The translations under genes and the position numbers were made by a program. Source: Bacillus marasmi (GTDB lineage: Bacteria > Bacillota > Bacilli > Bacillales > Cytobacillaceae). From it: 48,840 bases of DNA. The stretch lies in NCBI RefSeq assembly GCF_902168435.1, contig NZ_LR656185.1, positions 1-48,840 on the forward strand. The letters are read 5' to 3'. Shown here one piece after another: positions 26,064 through 34,332 of this stretch. The stretch's first letter is position 1; each line of letters opens with the position of its first letter. Under the pieces are notes generated by a model. The model made no database searches and was not told the DNA's origin. It was given only the letters and a program-made list of their open reading frames with translations.

Positions 26064-26612
26064 TCAATCAATTTTATTCCATTCTTCCGCCAAAACCCCA
26101 TATACAACATGGTCTACATAGTGGTCATATAACCACTCAGCATGTCTAATACACCCTTCATTTACATAGTTCAATCTCTCAGGAATACTTCTACTTTTCT
26201 TGTTGCCAACAGCGGCCCTAATTTCAACTTTATGTAAACCCAATCCAACAAAAGCATAATCAGTTAATGCTTTTGCCACCAAGGTCATTATCCCATTTCC
26301 TTGAAATTCTTCACCAAGCCAATAACCAATATATGCGGTCTTATTTGACCAATTAATGCTATTGTAGCCTGCAACTCCAACAATTTCTCCTTTAAATAAA
26401 ATAACCGAATTTAAGCTCTTATTTTCATCAAATCCTTTTAAACACCCTTTGATAAACCCAGTGGTATCTTCGGGTTTTGTAGTAATGTCTAACCAAGGCA
26501 ACCATACCCTTAAATGAGCCCTAGACTTATCTGTTAATTCAAATACCCTTTCGCTATCCTTTAATTCTATTAATTTTAAGGATAAGTCGTCGTTTATTTT
26601 ATGTATGAACAA
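26064..26612 (-). CDS. GNAT acetyltransferase, RimJ/RimL type
   Basis: A 182-residue protein of the ribosomal-protein-serine acetyltransferase type (YdaF/RimL). It has an N-terminal strand IHKINDDLSLKLIELKDSER, the acetyl-CoA loop in YWLGEEFQGNGIMT (Q/R-x-x-G-x-G/A variant), and LGLHKVEIRAAVGNKKSRSI with the Asn-x-x-Ser signature. It transfers acetyl groups from acetyl-CoA to an N-terminal or small-molecule amine; the substrate is unknown. Translation starts at TTG 26612, with GGAGG 7 nt upstream. Single gene between repeat copies 3 and 4. Confidence 0.88.
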   Translation of the reverse strand: MFIHKINDDLSLKLIELKDSERVFELTDKSRAHLRVWLPWLDITTKPEDTTGFIKGCLKGFDENKSLNSVILFKGEIVGVAGYNSINWSNKTAYIGYWLGEEFQGNGIMTLVAKALTDYAFVGLGLHKVEIRAAVGNKKSRSIPERLNYVNEGCIRHAEWLYDHYVDHVVYGVLAEEWNKID

Positions 26613-26686
26613 TCTGACCCCTCCAATCTGTTTATTCCGTATCTTAACACACGAGTTTGAGGCTTTCAGTAATCAAAGTTACTCCA

Positions 26687-26755
26687 CAATCTTGCCCAAA
26701 ACGTAAAAGGACGCTTATCCTGGATATGGATAAGCGCCCTGATTGTTGAATAACG
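26687..26755. repeat. Dispersed palindromic repeat, copy 4
   Basis: CAATCTTGCCCAAAACGTAA left arm, GACGCTTATCC/GGATAAGCGC hairpin, right arm CCTGATTGTTGAATAACG. One of the two copies nearest the family consensus. Confidence 0.7.
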
Positions 26756-26844
26756 TTATTAAAATAACTGCCCTATCTGAAAATGCGGTGTGTAAAAAAT
26801 CCGCAAAAATGGAAAGATGTTTCATCATTGATAACAATCATTTA

Positions 26845-27408
26845 TTATACTTTCCCTCGGAAAATGGGCTTTTCAATTAAAAGTTCTGTAATTTTCAACT
26901 TAAATAAAATGTAATGAGTAAATAATGCAACCATCAATCCATTTAATATTCCAGCAACTACATCTAATGGATAGTGCACACCTACCCAAATTCTTGAAAA
27001 TGCTATTCCAAATGCAAGCCACACCCATAAATGCTTAAATCGAAGTGAAGATAACCACAGTGTAAAAGCTATCACAATTGCCGAAGTAGCATGGTCACTT
27101 GGAAAGGATGAGTTTGCAGCATGCTCCACAAGTTGGTTCACGGCATGGGATACAAAAGGTCGCTCCCGAAAAATGAATAATTCAATCAATCTATTTATTG
27201 AATAGGCCAAAGTAAAGGAAACCATAACTTGAAAAGCTATAACACGAAAATTACTTTTATTTAAAAGCCATAGAATCAATATTAAAAATACAAAAACATA
27301 TTGAACATATTCCGCAAACAAAATCATAATGTTATCAAAAAATGGAGACTGAAGTACTTGACCGTTAATAACATTGAACCAATTGTAATCTACTTCTGTA
27401 AAACTCAT
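26845..27408 (-). CDS. PAP2-family undecaprenyl-diphosphatase (BcrC-like)
   Basis: A 187-residue membrane protein with five or six helices and the three PAP2 phosphatase motifs: RERPFV, NSSFPSDHATSAI, and SRIWVGVHYPLDVVAG. These residues form the active site that dephosphorylates undecaprenyl pyrophosphate at the outer membrane face, recycling the wall lipid carrier and giving low-level bacitracin tolerance in BcrC homologues. Length and motif spacing match BcrC. GGGGAATATTA precedes the ATG at 27408. No cell-wall genes are adjacent. Confidence 0.85.
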   Translation of the reverse strand: MSFTEVDYNWFNVINGQVLQSPFFDNIMILFAEYVQYVFVFLILILWLLNKSNFRVIAFQVMVSFTLAYSINRLIELFIFRERPFVSHAVNQLVEHAANSSFPSDHATSAIVIAFTLWLSSLRFKHLWVWLAFGIAFSRIWVGVHYPLDVVAGILNGLMVALFTHYILFKLKITELLIEKPIFRGKV

Positions 27409-27570
27409 TAATATTCCCCTTTAACACTTACTTTTCATAACACCAATAAATATTAACAAAAAATACCATGCTTTCCTAGCTATTTTATAAAGATGTAAAT
27501 TAAAACGCACCAGAATTTGAAAAAAAGACTAGTTCCATTGCTCATAAAAAAATCGCCTTTCTTTAAGGAG

Positions 27571-27630
27571 GGCACTCTTAAATAAAATAGACGCATTTCT
27601 TAGCGAAACGCGCCCGGTTTGTTATGTAAC
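27571..27630. repeat. Dispersed palindromic repeat, copy 5
   Basis: AAATAGACGCATTTCTTAGC with GAAACGCGCCCGGTTTGTTA as the right arm. A partial second unit (TCGCC...GGAGGGC) lies just left at 27553-27573. Confidence 0.55.
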
Positions 27631-27701
27631 AAATGTTTATTAAATTTATAATTTCAGTAGTAATCTATATTTAGTTTAATTCTCCCATGTTGTAAATGAT
27701 A

Positions 27702-28142
27702 TCACCACTCTCTAATACATCTTGCACACAAAAATAGACCGGCAAAAGGAATTAACGGCATCATAGTATCCCTTCTGCAATTTGAACACTCGCCAAATTT
27801 CACTACATTAAATTTAATTTTACCACTGTCAATTGGCATAACTAGTGAGGCGTGACCTTCCAAAAGGAGTATTGGAGCAATATAAGAAGCTATAGCTGTT
27901 TTTGTAATATTATTCATTAGCCATTCCCCAAGACTATCTTTTGGAGGATTTGTTCTTGAAGTCCCGATTGTAACTGTTCGTCCTTTAAAGGTATCAAGTA
28001 GCTTCATATATTGTTCGTTACTTAATTTAACAGGTGTACTAGATTTCCCCAAAAAAATCTCCCTATCTCCATTTGAAATATATTTATATTTAAATGGTTT
28101 CTTTTTCATGATCGTTTTCATGTCATGCATAATTTCAAACAT
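27702..28142 (-). CDS. Unrecognised protein with C-terminal CxxC...CxxC knuckle
   Basis: Family not recognised. From ATG 28142 (MFEIMHDMKTIMKKK), chosen because GAGGAG lies 9 nt upstream, it has 146 residues; the frame is open to TTG 28211, where no ribosome binding site is seen. The body is mixed alpha/beta and the end reads CSNCRRDTM...FLCARCIREW, two CxxC pairs that could hold zinc. A hydrophobic stretch around AIASYIAPILLLEGHASLVM may be buried or membrane-associated. Confidence 0.6.
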   Translation of the reverse strand: MFEIMHDMKTIMKKKPFKYKYISNGDREIFLGKSSTPVKLSNEQYMKLLDTFKGRTVTIGTSRTNPPKDSLGEWLMNNITKTAIASYIAPILLLEGHASLVMPIDSGKIKFNVVKFGECSNCRRDTMMPLIPFAGLFLCARCIREW

Positions 28143-28218
28143 TAACAAACTCTCCTCATCAACTTTGACATCCTTAACTAACTTCTTCAACAGGGTAAGA
28201 AAATCCTTCAACTACTAA

Positions 28219-28282
28219 ATGGCCACAAAACGATAAATAAACGCTTATCCTTGCTATGGATAAGCGCCCAATTACGGAAAAT
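28219..28282. repeat. Dispersed palindromic repeat, copy 6
   Basis: ATGGCCACAAAACGATAAAT left arm, ACGCTTATCC/GGATAAGCGC hairpin around TTGCTAT, and right arm CCAATTACGGAAAATC. Its edge coincides with the stop codon of the OLD-family gene. The hairpin may double as that gene's terminator. Confidence 0.7.
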
Positions 28283-30075
28283 CAATTGAGAAGAGTAATG
28301 GATTTGATTTTATCAATCTCCAAAAATTTAATTAATTTTTTGGGAATTAAATCTTCGTCAAAAGTCTCAATTCTATTTAATGTCTCCCAAATCCCGAAGC
28401 TGTCTTTATCATTTTTATTATATCCAATCACATTCTCTAATTTCGGTAAATTAAAATGAATTTGGTCAGGTTTAGACTCCTTTATTAACCTCCAATTAGT
28501 TGTAATCATTGCTTTTTTTGTCTTAACACTTAATTCTTCACCTTTAATGTCATATGCTTTGATATTGCTAATTTCATTTTTGTAAAAATTGCTACTTTTA
28601 TATTCATCTTCAGTTTCAAAATCTAGTTTACTGATGAAATCCTCAGTAAAATCAAAATCATTAATTACAAAAAAATCTAGGCCTAAATGCTTACACAAAT
28701 TTATAAGTACTAGTGCAGTTATCTTACCGTGATGTGGAATTATTGCGATATTATTAAAGTTAAGATACGTATCAGCAAATTTAGGATCACTTGTTATTTC
28801 TAGCACTTTTTTTCTAATAACTTCCTTGTATACCAACATGTCATTTGGACCTTCAACAAGTAACACTTTTCTACTAAAAATTATCTTATTTAAATTAGGT
28901 TCGATAATCTTAATGTAATTATTATAGTCTCTAACTTTATCTACTAACTCATTATCTTCAATCTCTGAAACTGTAACTTTTGATGAAAAATCTAATCCAG
29001 CCTTATTATATTTCACTTCGGTTTGCTTCTTATTTTCATCAAATTCTAATCTAATCAATCCTTTTGTGTCGAAAATATCAATCATCTTATCTGAATGTGT
29101 AGTATAAATAACTTGATGATTATTTTCTGCTAATCCACATAATACAACTTTATAAAAATACTCTTGATGATTTTCATGTAAAAAACTTTCAGGCTCTTCA
29201 AATAAAAAAAGACATTTATCTTCAGCATTAGTTTCTGCGATTGCTTGTATAACAGCCATTACAAACATTGATATGTACCCGTCACCCAAATGTTCGATTG
29301 GTATTAAATTGTCAGTATTACCATTCAATCCAATTTTGAATATCATTTCTAAAAAAATTTCTTCATAGTCTGGCAAACTAAACTCAATATTACAATTATT
29401 ATTTCTAAGATTTTTTGAATAATTTGATTGAATTCGTTTAATAAATGCATTTAATTTGGAATTTGTAAGGATATCTTCAGTAGATTGCTTTATTTCATCT
29501 TTAAAAGTACTTTTTTTCTTTAGCATATCTTTATCTGAATCAACAGTACTTTTAATATGCTTTGCGAGGAATGAGGTGAGATTCCCCCAACTGGTTTTTT
29601 TAGTAGAAATCTCTTTTTTTATCTCATGAAAATTTATATAGAATATCTTATAGTATTTTGAAGCTCCAAATGCATTCCAATTTTTATCCTGTTTCTCCGG
29701 ATCTTTGAAAGATTCGATTTTTGCGCTTTCTATCTCTGTTCCATCTAAATCAATATTTAGAAAATGATACCCTGTTAAATTAGCATATTTACCATCAACT
29801 TTTAATTCTTCACTGCTTTCTATACCTGTAATAATTTTTGGCACATTATTAAAATTTCTATTATGGAAATCATCTCTAGTAAAAGTGTTCTTACTGATGT
29901 ATCTCTCAGTAATACCATATAATATAGCGTTTAATAAGTTAGTTTTTCCTGCATTATTATAACCAACAATTGCTATAGGTTTTTTATAATCGTCTTTTGG
30001 AAATACAATATTTTTTCTTTCTCCAAACGAACGATAATTTTCAATTGATATTCCTTTTATTCTAATACTACTCAT
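28282..30075 (-). CDS. OLD-family ATP-dependent endonuclease (AAA + TOPRIM), stand-alone
   Basis: A 597-residue protein from ATG 30075 (GGAGG 7 nt upstream). The N-terminal ABC-type ATPase half has Walker A GYNNAGKT (about 38-45), a signature region LGDGYISMFV, Walker B LFLFEEPES, and the switch histidine in VIYTTHSDKM. The C-terminal half has the TOPRIM nuclease motifs LLVEGPNDMLVYKEV and FVINDFDFTEDF. OLD enzymes nick or degrade DNA in an ATP-controlled way. GajA of Gabija is a relative, but no UvrD-like GajB helicase lies next to it, so class 1 stand-alone OLD is the better call. The reverse-strand frame over its end is a shadow. Confidence 0.88.
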   Translation of the reverse strand: MSSIRIKGISIENYRSFGERKNIVFPKDDYKKPIAIVGYNNAGKTNLLNAILYGITERYISKNTFTRDDFHNRNFNNVPKIITGIESSEELKVDGKYANLTGYHFLNIDLDGTEIESAKIESFKDPEKQDKNWNAFGASKYYKIFYINFHEIKKEISTKKTSWGNLTSFLAKHIKSTVDSDKDMLKKKSTFKDEIKQSTEDILTNSKLNAFIKRIQSNYSKNLRNNNCNIEFSLPDYEEIFLEMIFKIGLNGNTDNLIPIEHLGDGYISMFVMAVIQAIAETNAEDKCLFLFEEPESFLHENHQEYFYKVVLCGLAENNHQVIYTTHSDKMIDIFDTKGLIRLEFDENKKQTEVKYNKAGLDFSSKVTVSEIEDNELVDKVRDYNNYIKIIEPNLNKIIFSRKVLLVEGPNDMLVYKEVIRKKVLEITSDPKFADTYLNFNNIAIIPHHGKITALVLINLCKHLGLDFFVINDFDFTEDFISKLDFETEDEYKSSNFYKNEISNIKAYDIKGEELSVKTKKAMITTNWRLIKESKPDQIHFNLPKLENVIGYNKNDKDSFGIWETLNRIETFDEDLIPKKLIKFLEIDKIKSITLLN

Positions 30076-30452
30076 ACAAGGACCTCCATAAAATCTAGGA
30101 TAATTATTAACTAAATCCTTTAAGTAAAAAATGTAGTGCAACAAAAGAATTCATTCATTTGAAAATAATGGTATTATTATAACATAATTTTACGGACATC
30201 CTTTATTCTAGACTCAAGTTTTAAAAGTACGACGATTAGAAGGTAATCTTAATAGTGATAATAACAAATTCATTAAACAATCTTGCCCAAACATGAAATA
30301 AGCGCGTTCATCTTTTTGATAAATGCGCCCGATTGTTGAAAATTAATACTAGAAAATTGTTATCTACAGTATATTAGTCCTTTCTTTCACAAACGCACTC
30401 GTTCGTGTTGATACGAGGTTTTGAAAGGAAACTTTTTGGTGCAGCCTCTTTT
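30076..30452. other. Gap holding a repeat copy
   Basis: No gene is seen. It contains dispersed-repeat copy 7 (30277-30345) and AT-rich sequence, including the presumed promoter of the OLD-family gene. Confidence 0.35.
30277..30345. repeat. Dispersed palindromic repeat, copy 7
   Basis: AACAATCTTGCCCAAACATG left arm and right arm GCGCCCGATTGTTGAAAATT. The hairpin part (GCGCGTTCATC...GATAAATGCGC) is shifted in sequence but still pairs. Confidence 0.65.
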
Positions 30453-30752
30453 TTACCATAAAGGTTCATCTTTATCAGTTAATTTCAGAAATAATGGCAT
30501 AATTAATAGAGATAAAAAAAACAAGGGAATATCCAATAGAAATATAGAAATAAGGGATAAATCAAATAATACTGTAATTGGTATAGTGATAAGGGGAAAT
30601 AAAATTACTAAAGATGTAGTATTTCTCGAAGATGCACTTTGATATTGAATTTTCCCACAATGACTACATTTCATACTTTTGCGAAACGTCAATAATTTCT
30701 TTATAGAACTAAACCAAGACCATTTTGTTCCACAGTTTTGACAAATCGGCAC
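30453..30752 (-). CDS. CxxC-20-CxxC membrane protein (TIGR04104-like)
   Basis: A 99-residue protein from GTG 30752 (GGAGG 8 nt upstream; the frame is open 11 codons further). It shows CQNCGTKWSW and, 20 residues after the first CxxC, KCSHCGKIQYQ, followed by two membrane helices. This is exactly the pattern of the cxxc_20_cxxc family of Bacillus: a zinc knuckle preceding membrane segments, function unknown. It is not in an operon. Confidence 0.8.
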   Translation of the reverse strand: MPICQNCGTKWSWFSSIKKLLTFRKSMKCSHCGKIQYQSASSRNTTSLVILFPLITIPITVLFDLSLISIFLLDIPLFFLSLLIMPLFLKLTDKDEPLW

Positions 30753-30830
30753 AACAAATTCCTCCCATCCTTTTTCGCCATCCACAAATACATATTACCA
30801 TAAATATACATTTATTGTTTTCGACCAAAT

Positions 30831-30890
30831 GATCCTTAAAAAAATAGACGCATCTCGTGTTTGAGATTTGCGCCCGATTGTGGAGGATTA
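30831..30890. repeat. Dispersed palindromic repeat, copy 8
   Basis: GACGCATCTC...GAGATTTGCGC hairpin with right arm CCCGATTGTGGAGGATTA. The left arm is diverged. Confidence 0.55.
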
Positions 30891-30991
30891 ATTCTTTTAA
30901 AGAAATTACGCTCCATCTGTAACAAGTTGTTATCTTCTTTTTAATAATCATGGAGTATACGCCAGTTTTTATATTTCATTGCTTTGTAAAA

Positions 30992-31021
30992 CAAAAACGA
31001 CCATTCACAATGAATAATCGT
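30992..31021 (-). terminator. Terminator of the sigma/anti-sigma operon
   Basis: On the minus strand ACGATTATTCA pairs with TGAATGGTCGT (two G-U pairs) and runs into TTTTGTTTT, about 35 nt after the anti-sigma stop. Confidence 0.65.
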
Positions 31022-31057
31022 TCATGTTCATCCTATTTATCATTCGTCACATGCATT

Positions 31058-32137
31058 TTAAAATTTATCTGTAATGACACCTATTGATGATGCTTTAATA
31101 AAAGGTAACCCTTCCAGTCCCTTCAAACTTTCGGCATCTCCAGTAACTACTACCCCAAATACCTTAATATCAGCTTTAGTCAATTTTCCATCCTGTCCAA
31201 GCAAATTGTTATAAAGCCGATCAAACTCCCCCTTATATCTAGTATCGTATTTTCTTCCATTTTTTAATGCCCAAATAAAATGTTGTAATGGATTTTCTAA
31301 CCTTTGATTGCTGGCATCTAGCGCTTTTATTCCATAGACTGTTTTCTCAGACCGAATCCTTGAAAAGTCAGCCTTTTCGGTTTTCTGTTCTCCATTATCA
31401 TCTAAATGAGTGATCGTAATAGATTCACTTTCTTCTTTTTCTTCATCGTTTGAGTCATCAATCCAATACCATGATAATGTAACACCATCAGGCAGCTTAT
31501 CACGAACAGCATCCATACTATAAGCTTGGTCAAATGACAAGGCGATCTCCATAATTTTATTTGCTTCAATCTGGTCTAATAACTGTAAATCATTTTTATA
31601 TTGATAATAATCAATGTAAGGATAAAAGAATATCATCTCTCTTTGTCCCAACTCATTGTACTTTTGTCTATCAAGATCCTCGGTGTCATAACTTGTACCT
31701 ATAATGCTTGGTGATTCAGTTCCAATTCGATTGCCATAATAGTCTTGAAATAACCCATAACTATATTCACTCTCACCTGTATATACTACTTTACCTTCGA
31801 TAATTTTATAGGTTGTAAAGCTATTGTTACCACCGAGAATACCATGGTACCGATCCATTTTCCCAATATATTCATTAGGTGCTGAAATTTCATTAAAGGC
31901 AGATACGGCAATTTGAATCGGTGTTTCCAACTTGTAAACTAAGGATCTGTTAGCTATTGAACCCCCAATGAAAACAACTACTAAAACTACAAAACTGATT
32001 AACACATTTCTTAGAATAGAGTGCCTTTTTGCTTTTTTTATTGCTTTATTAAGTTTATTTTTCTTTAGATTATCAAATAAATCATCCAGTTCTTGTTCAT
32101 CTTTTACGTCCTCATTTTTATTATCCTTGTTATTCAT
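31058..32137 (-). CDS. Membrane anti-sigma factor with Sigma_reg_N/C domains
   Basis: A 359-residue single-pass membrane protein from ATG 32137 (GGAGGGG 7 nt upstream). It has a charged cytoplasmic part that should bind the sigma factor, a membrane helix near residues 40-62 (SILRNVLISFVVLVVVFIGG), then a large extracellular region with the Sigma_reg_N and Sigma_reg_C pattern. Its start overlaps the stop of the sigma gene by 8 nt, so the pair is coupled. Known of such pairs: the anti-sigma factor holds the ECF factor at the membrane until an envelope signal releases it. No HAXXXCXXC zinc motif is present. Confidence 0.85.
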   Translation of the reverse strand: MNNKDNKNEDVKDEQELDDLFDNLKKNKLNKAIKKAKRHSILRNVLISFVVLVVVFIGGSIANRSLVYKLETPIQIAVSAFNEISAPNEYIGKMDRYHGILGGNNSFTTYKIIEGKVVYTGESEYSYGLFQDYYGNRIGTESPSIIGTSYDTEDLDRQKYNELGQREMIFFYPYIDYYQYKNDLQLLDQIEANKIMEIALSFDQAYSMDAVRDKLPDGVTLSWYWIDDSNDEEKEESESITITHLDDNGEQKTEKADFSRIRSEKTVYGIKALDASNQRLENPLQHFIWALKNGRKYDTRYKGEFDRLYNNLLGQDGKLTKADIKVFGVVVTGDAESLKGLEGLPFIKASSIGVITDKF

Positions 32138-32633
32138 TATTTTTCCCCTCCAAAATGTGTCTGAACGTATTTCTTGCACGGTAAAGATAAACTTTTACAT
32201 TTTGTTCACTTGTCTCCAAAATACTCGCCATTTCTTTATAAGATAAATCCATGTAATACTTCAAAATTAACAAGTTTTTATATGCTGGTTTTAATTCATT
32301 TAAAGCCCTCATTAACTCCTTCTTATTTTGTTCGGTCAAATATATTTCTTCTGTGCTATTACTTGAGGGCTTTATCATCTCAAATTCCTCAGAAGTAAAA
32401 TGAACCATAGTCTTCTTTTTACTATAAAGATTATAAAAATTATTAATGGCAACCTTAAAAAGCCATGCTCTGACCTTATCTACATGGATAGAATCAATGT
32501 TTTTTATAGTTCTATATAAGGTATCTTGCACAATGTCTTCAGCATCTTCTTTGGAGGCTCCCATTTTCAAAAGATATTTAAAAACAAGTTTAGTTTCATC
32601 TATTAAAAGATCTTCTATGGTCCCATTTTTCAT
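32130..32633 (-). CDS. ECF-type RNA polymerase sigma factor
   Basis: A 167-residue extracytoplasmic-function sigma factor with region 2 (ASKEDAEDIVQDTLYRTIKN and RAWLFKVAINNFYNLYSKKK) and region 4 (ALNELKPAYKNLLILKYYMD and LSYKEMASILETSEQNVKVY), the second being the -35-binding helix-turn-helix. It directs RNA polymerase to a small regulon when released by the co-encoded anti-sigma factor. It is the first gene of the two-gene operon. I did not find a convincing autoregulatory TGAAAC/CGTC promoter on the minus strand upstream. Confidence 0.92.
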   Translation of the reverse strand: MKNGTIEDLLIDETKLVFKYLLKMGASKEDAEDIVQDTLYRTIKNIDSIHVDKVRAWLFKVAINNFYNLYSKKKTMVHFTSEEFEMIKPSSNSTEEIYLTEQNKKELMRALNELKPAYKNLLILKYYMDLSYKEMASILETSEQNVKVYLYRARNTFRHILEGKNNE

Positions 32634-32923
32634 GTTTCACCAACTTTTTCTACAATGCATTTTAAACTAGTTAAAAATAACGTTATTAATTAACTTACAT
32701 ATATAACAAATGAAACGTCAAAAAGTATACAATTTTTTAAAAAGAATTCTAGATTATTTATTATATTGCCTTTTTATAAATGATTTTTCCGCAATTTATA
32801 GAAGATGAAATATCTCATATTCTCATATCATTATGAATGAAGTTGAAAAATAACGATAAACTTCGAGAATTGTCATACAGATTTTATCTAAGGCCTTATT
32901 TGTATAAGCCCACCGTTTTTAGT

Positions 32924-32954
32924 ACAAAAAGGAGATCGCCGAAGCAATCTCCTT
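32924..32954 (-). terminator. Hairpin terminator, minus strand
   Basis: AAGGAGAT and ATCTCCTT pair around a 10-nt loop. On the minus strand they are followed by TTTGT. It could stop transcription leaving the transposon. The motif ending CTTGAATAAG also recalls the right arm of the dispersed repeat. Confidence 0.5.
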
Positions 32955-33017
32955 CTTGAATAAGCCATCCGTTTCTTTACTTATTTAGCTAACACTATTA
33001 GACAAGCTCCCTCCATT

Positions 33018-33084
33018 AACTGGCCCCAAAACGTAAAATGAGCGCTTATCCTTGCTATGGATAAGCGCCCGATTCTGGAATAAG
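33018..33084. repeat. Dispersed palindromic repeat, copy 9
   Basis: AACTGGCCCCAAAACGTAAA left arm, GAGCGCTTATCC/GGATAAGCGC hairpin around TTGCTAT, and right arm CCGATTCTGGAATAAG. Nearly identical in its hairpin to copies 4 and 6. Confidence 0.72.
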
Positions 33085-33274
33085 TAATGTATTTTCTTCT
33101 TTCACTATCGCCCACTTAGTTTAATTGTTGTAAACGAGCACATTATTCCAGTCGCTGTTTTTCAATTTAATCCGGTGAAAAATCTGAAATAATGTGCATA
33201 TTTTTTCACAGTATTTCGGAATATACAAATCTTTGTTCAAATTATTCCAGCCAAAATTCCAAAAAATGAAACCC

Positions 33275-33535
33275 CTAAAAAGGGGCATCTACTCGAAAAT
33301 ACTCATTTATGTTTATACGAATCTTATACACTTCTTGGGTGTGAAGGACAAAAACTACATGATCTTCCAAAGTCACAATCCAATCCACATCTTTTTCCAA
33401 AGAAGCTCGAAAGTATCGATTATTGATTCGTACCTCAAATGTATACCCCTGGTCGATCCAATAAGGGGTCTGTCCAATCCAAACTCTCCATTCTTGGCTG
33501 CGCTGATCAAATACTAAAATTCCACTCTTAATCAT
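33275..33535 (-). CDS. DUF5348 transposon accessory protein
   Basis: An 86-residue, beta-rich protein with GILVFDQRSQEWRVWIGQTP and later VRINNRYFRASLE and YKIRININEYF. This is the strand-rich pattern of DUF5348, small Firmicute proteins of unknown role found beside this transposase type. Its ATG overlaps the stop of the ATPase gene (ATGA). It may help target choice or DNA binding, which is a guess. Confidence 0.7.
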   Translation of the reverse strand: MIKSGILVFDQRSQEWRVWIGQTPYWIDQGYTFEVRINNRYFRASLEKDVDWIVTLEDHVVFVLHTQEVYKIRININEYFRVDAPF

Positions 33536-34332
33536 AGTGTACTATCCTCAATGGCCAATCTTACGATTTCCTCATCAATCAGTTCCTTATTTAGCTGAGA
33601 TCCAAACAAAAGACTGTTGACCGTTATAGTATTAATTACACGTGGCCATCCCTGAGATCGTAATGCTATAGCTTCCTTGGCGGCTTCAGTGAATATAGGC
33701 ATTTTTGCTCCAGCTATCTTTAAGTGGTGGTCTACATAACCTGATACTTCCTCTTTTGTTAAGGCCTGAATCTCATACTTCATTATGACCCTTTGGGTGA
33801 GTGGTCGATGATGATTTAAGGCTAACCGAGTTTTCAAATGGGGTAATCCAGATAGCACTAATATAAATGGGTTCGTAGAATCCATCTGAAAATTAAATAG
33901 TAGGGCAATATCCTGCAAAAATGCATCTTTTGCCATATGCATCTCATCCAAAATAAAAACTGGTGTTATCTTTCGATCCTGCGCTAATCGTTCAATTCCT
34001 TGTTGAATTTGCCTAAAGAGGTCTACTTTACGGAACTTTGGTTCTTCTCCCAAGCCGTAGGCTAATCCACGATAAAAATCCATCACTCCTCCTGTGGAGA
34101 GAGGGAAATAAATAACTTGATATAGTGATGGGCTTAGAGAGTCCTTAAATGTGCGCAGGGTAAACGTTTTTCCTGCACCGGGATCTCCAACAAGTAGACC
34201 AATTCCTTTTGATTTTTGTAAGTATTTTAATGCATTCGTTGCCCCTTTATAGTCAGTAGAGGAGAACGCATCTGAAGGACGTAAGTCTTTTGTGAAAGGA
34301 GTTTGAGCTAACGAATAAAAGGATTTATACAT
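33532..34332 (-). CDS. TniB/ExeA-like AAA ATPase of the transposon
   Basis: A 266-residue ATPase from ATG 34332 (MYKSFYSLAQTPF, the usual start of this family); the frame is open 11 codons further. Walker A is GLLVGDPGAGKTFT, Walker B is VFILDEMHMA, and the arginine sensor region is VLSGLPHLKTRLALNHHRPL. Such ATPases (TniB, TnsC, MuB relatives) bind target DNA and activate the partner transposase. The gene overlaps the transposase stop by 8 nt. Confidence 0.88.
   Translation of the reverse strand: MYKSFYSLAQTPFTKDLRPSDAFSSTDYKGATNALKYLQKSKGIGLLVGDPGAGKTFTLRTFKDSLSPSLYQVIYFPLSTGGVMDFYRGLAYGLGEEPKFRKVDLFRQIQQGIERLAQDRKITPVFILDEMHMAKDAFLQDIALLFNFQMDSTNPFILVLSGLPHLKTRLALNHHRPLTQRVIMKYEIQALTKEEVSGYVDHHLKIAGAKMPIFTEAAKEAIALRSQGWPRVINTITVNSLLFGSQLNKELIDEEIVRLAIEDSTL

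Larger units (their letters stand above)
30753..31057. other. Gap with repeat copy and terminator
   Basis: No gene is seen. It holds dispersed-repeat copy 8 (30831-30890) and the terminator of the anti-sigma gene (30992-31021). Confidence 0.35.
32634..33126. other. Gap between sigma operon and transposon
   Basis: No gene is seen. The left part (32640-32880) is AT-rich and should contain the sigma-operon promoter. It is followed by a hairpin (32929-32954) and dispersed-repeat copy 9 (33018-33084). Confidence 0.35.

Noticed and set aside
28282-30075. Gabija system
   Set aside because: The ATPase-TOPRIM protein resembles GajA, but no UvrD-like GajB gene is adjacent on either side.
24677-33084. 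CRISPR array
   Set aside because: The repeats are spaced irregularly by whole genes, are palindromic with variable centres, and no cas genes are present.
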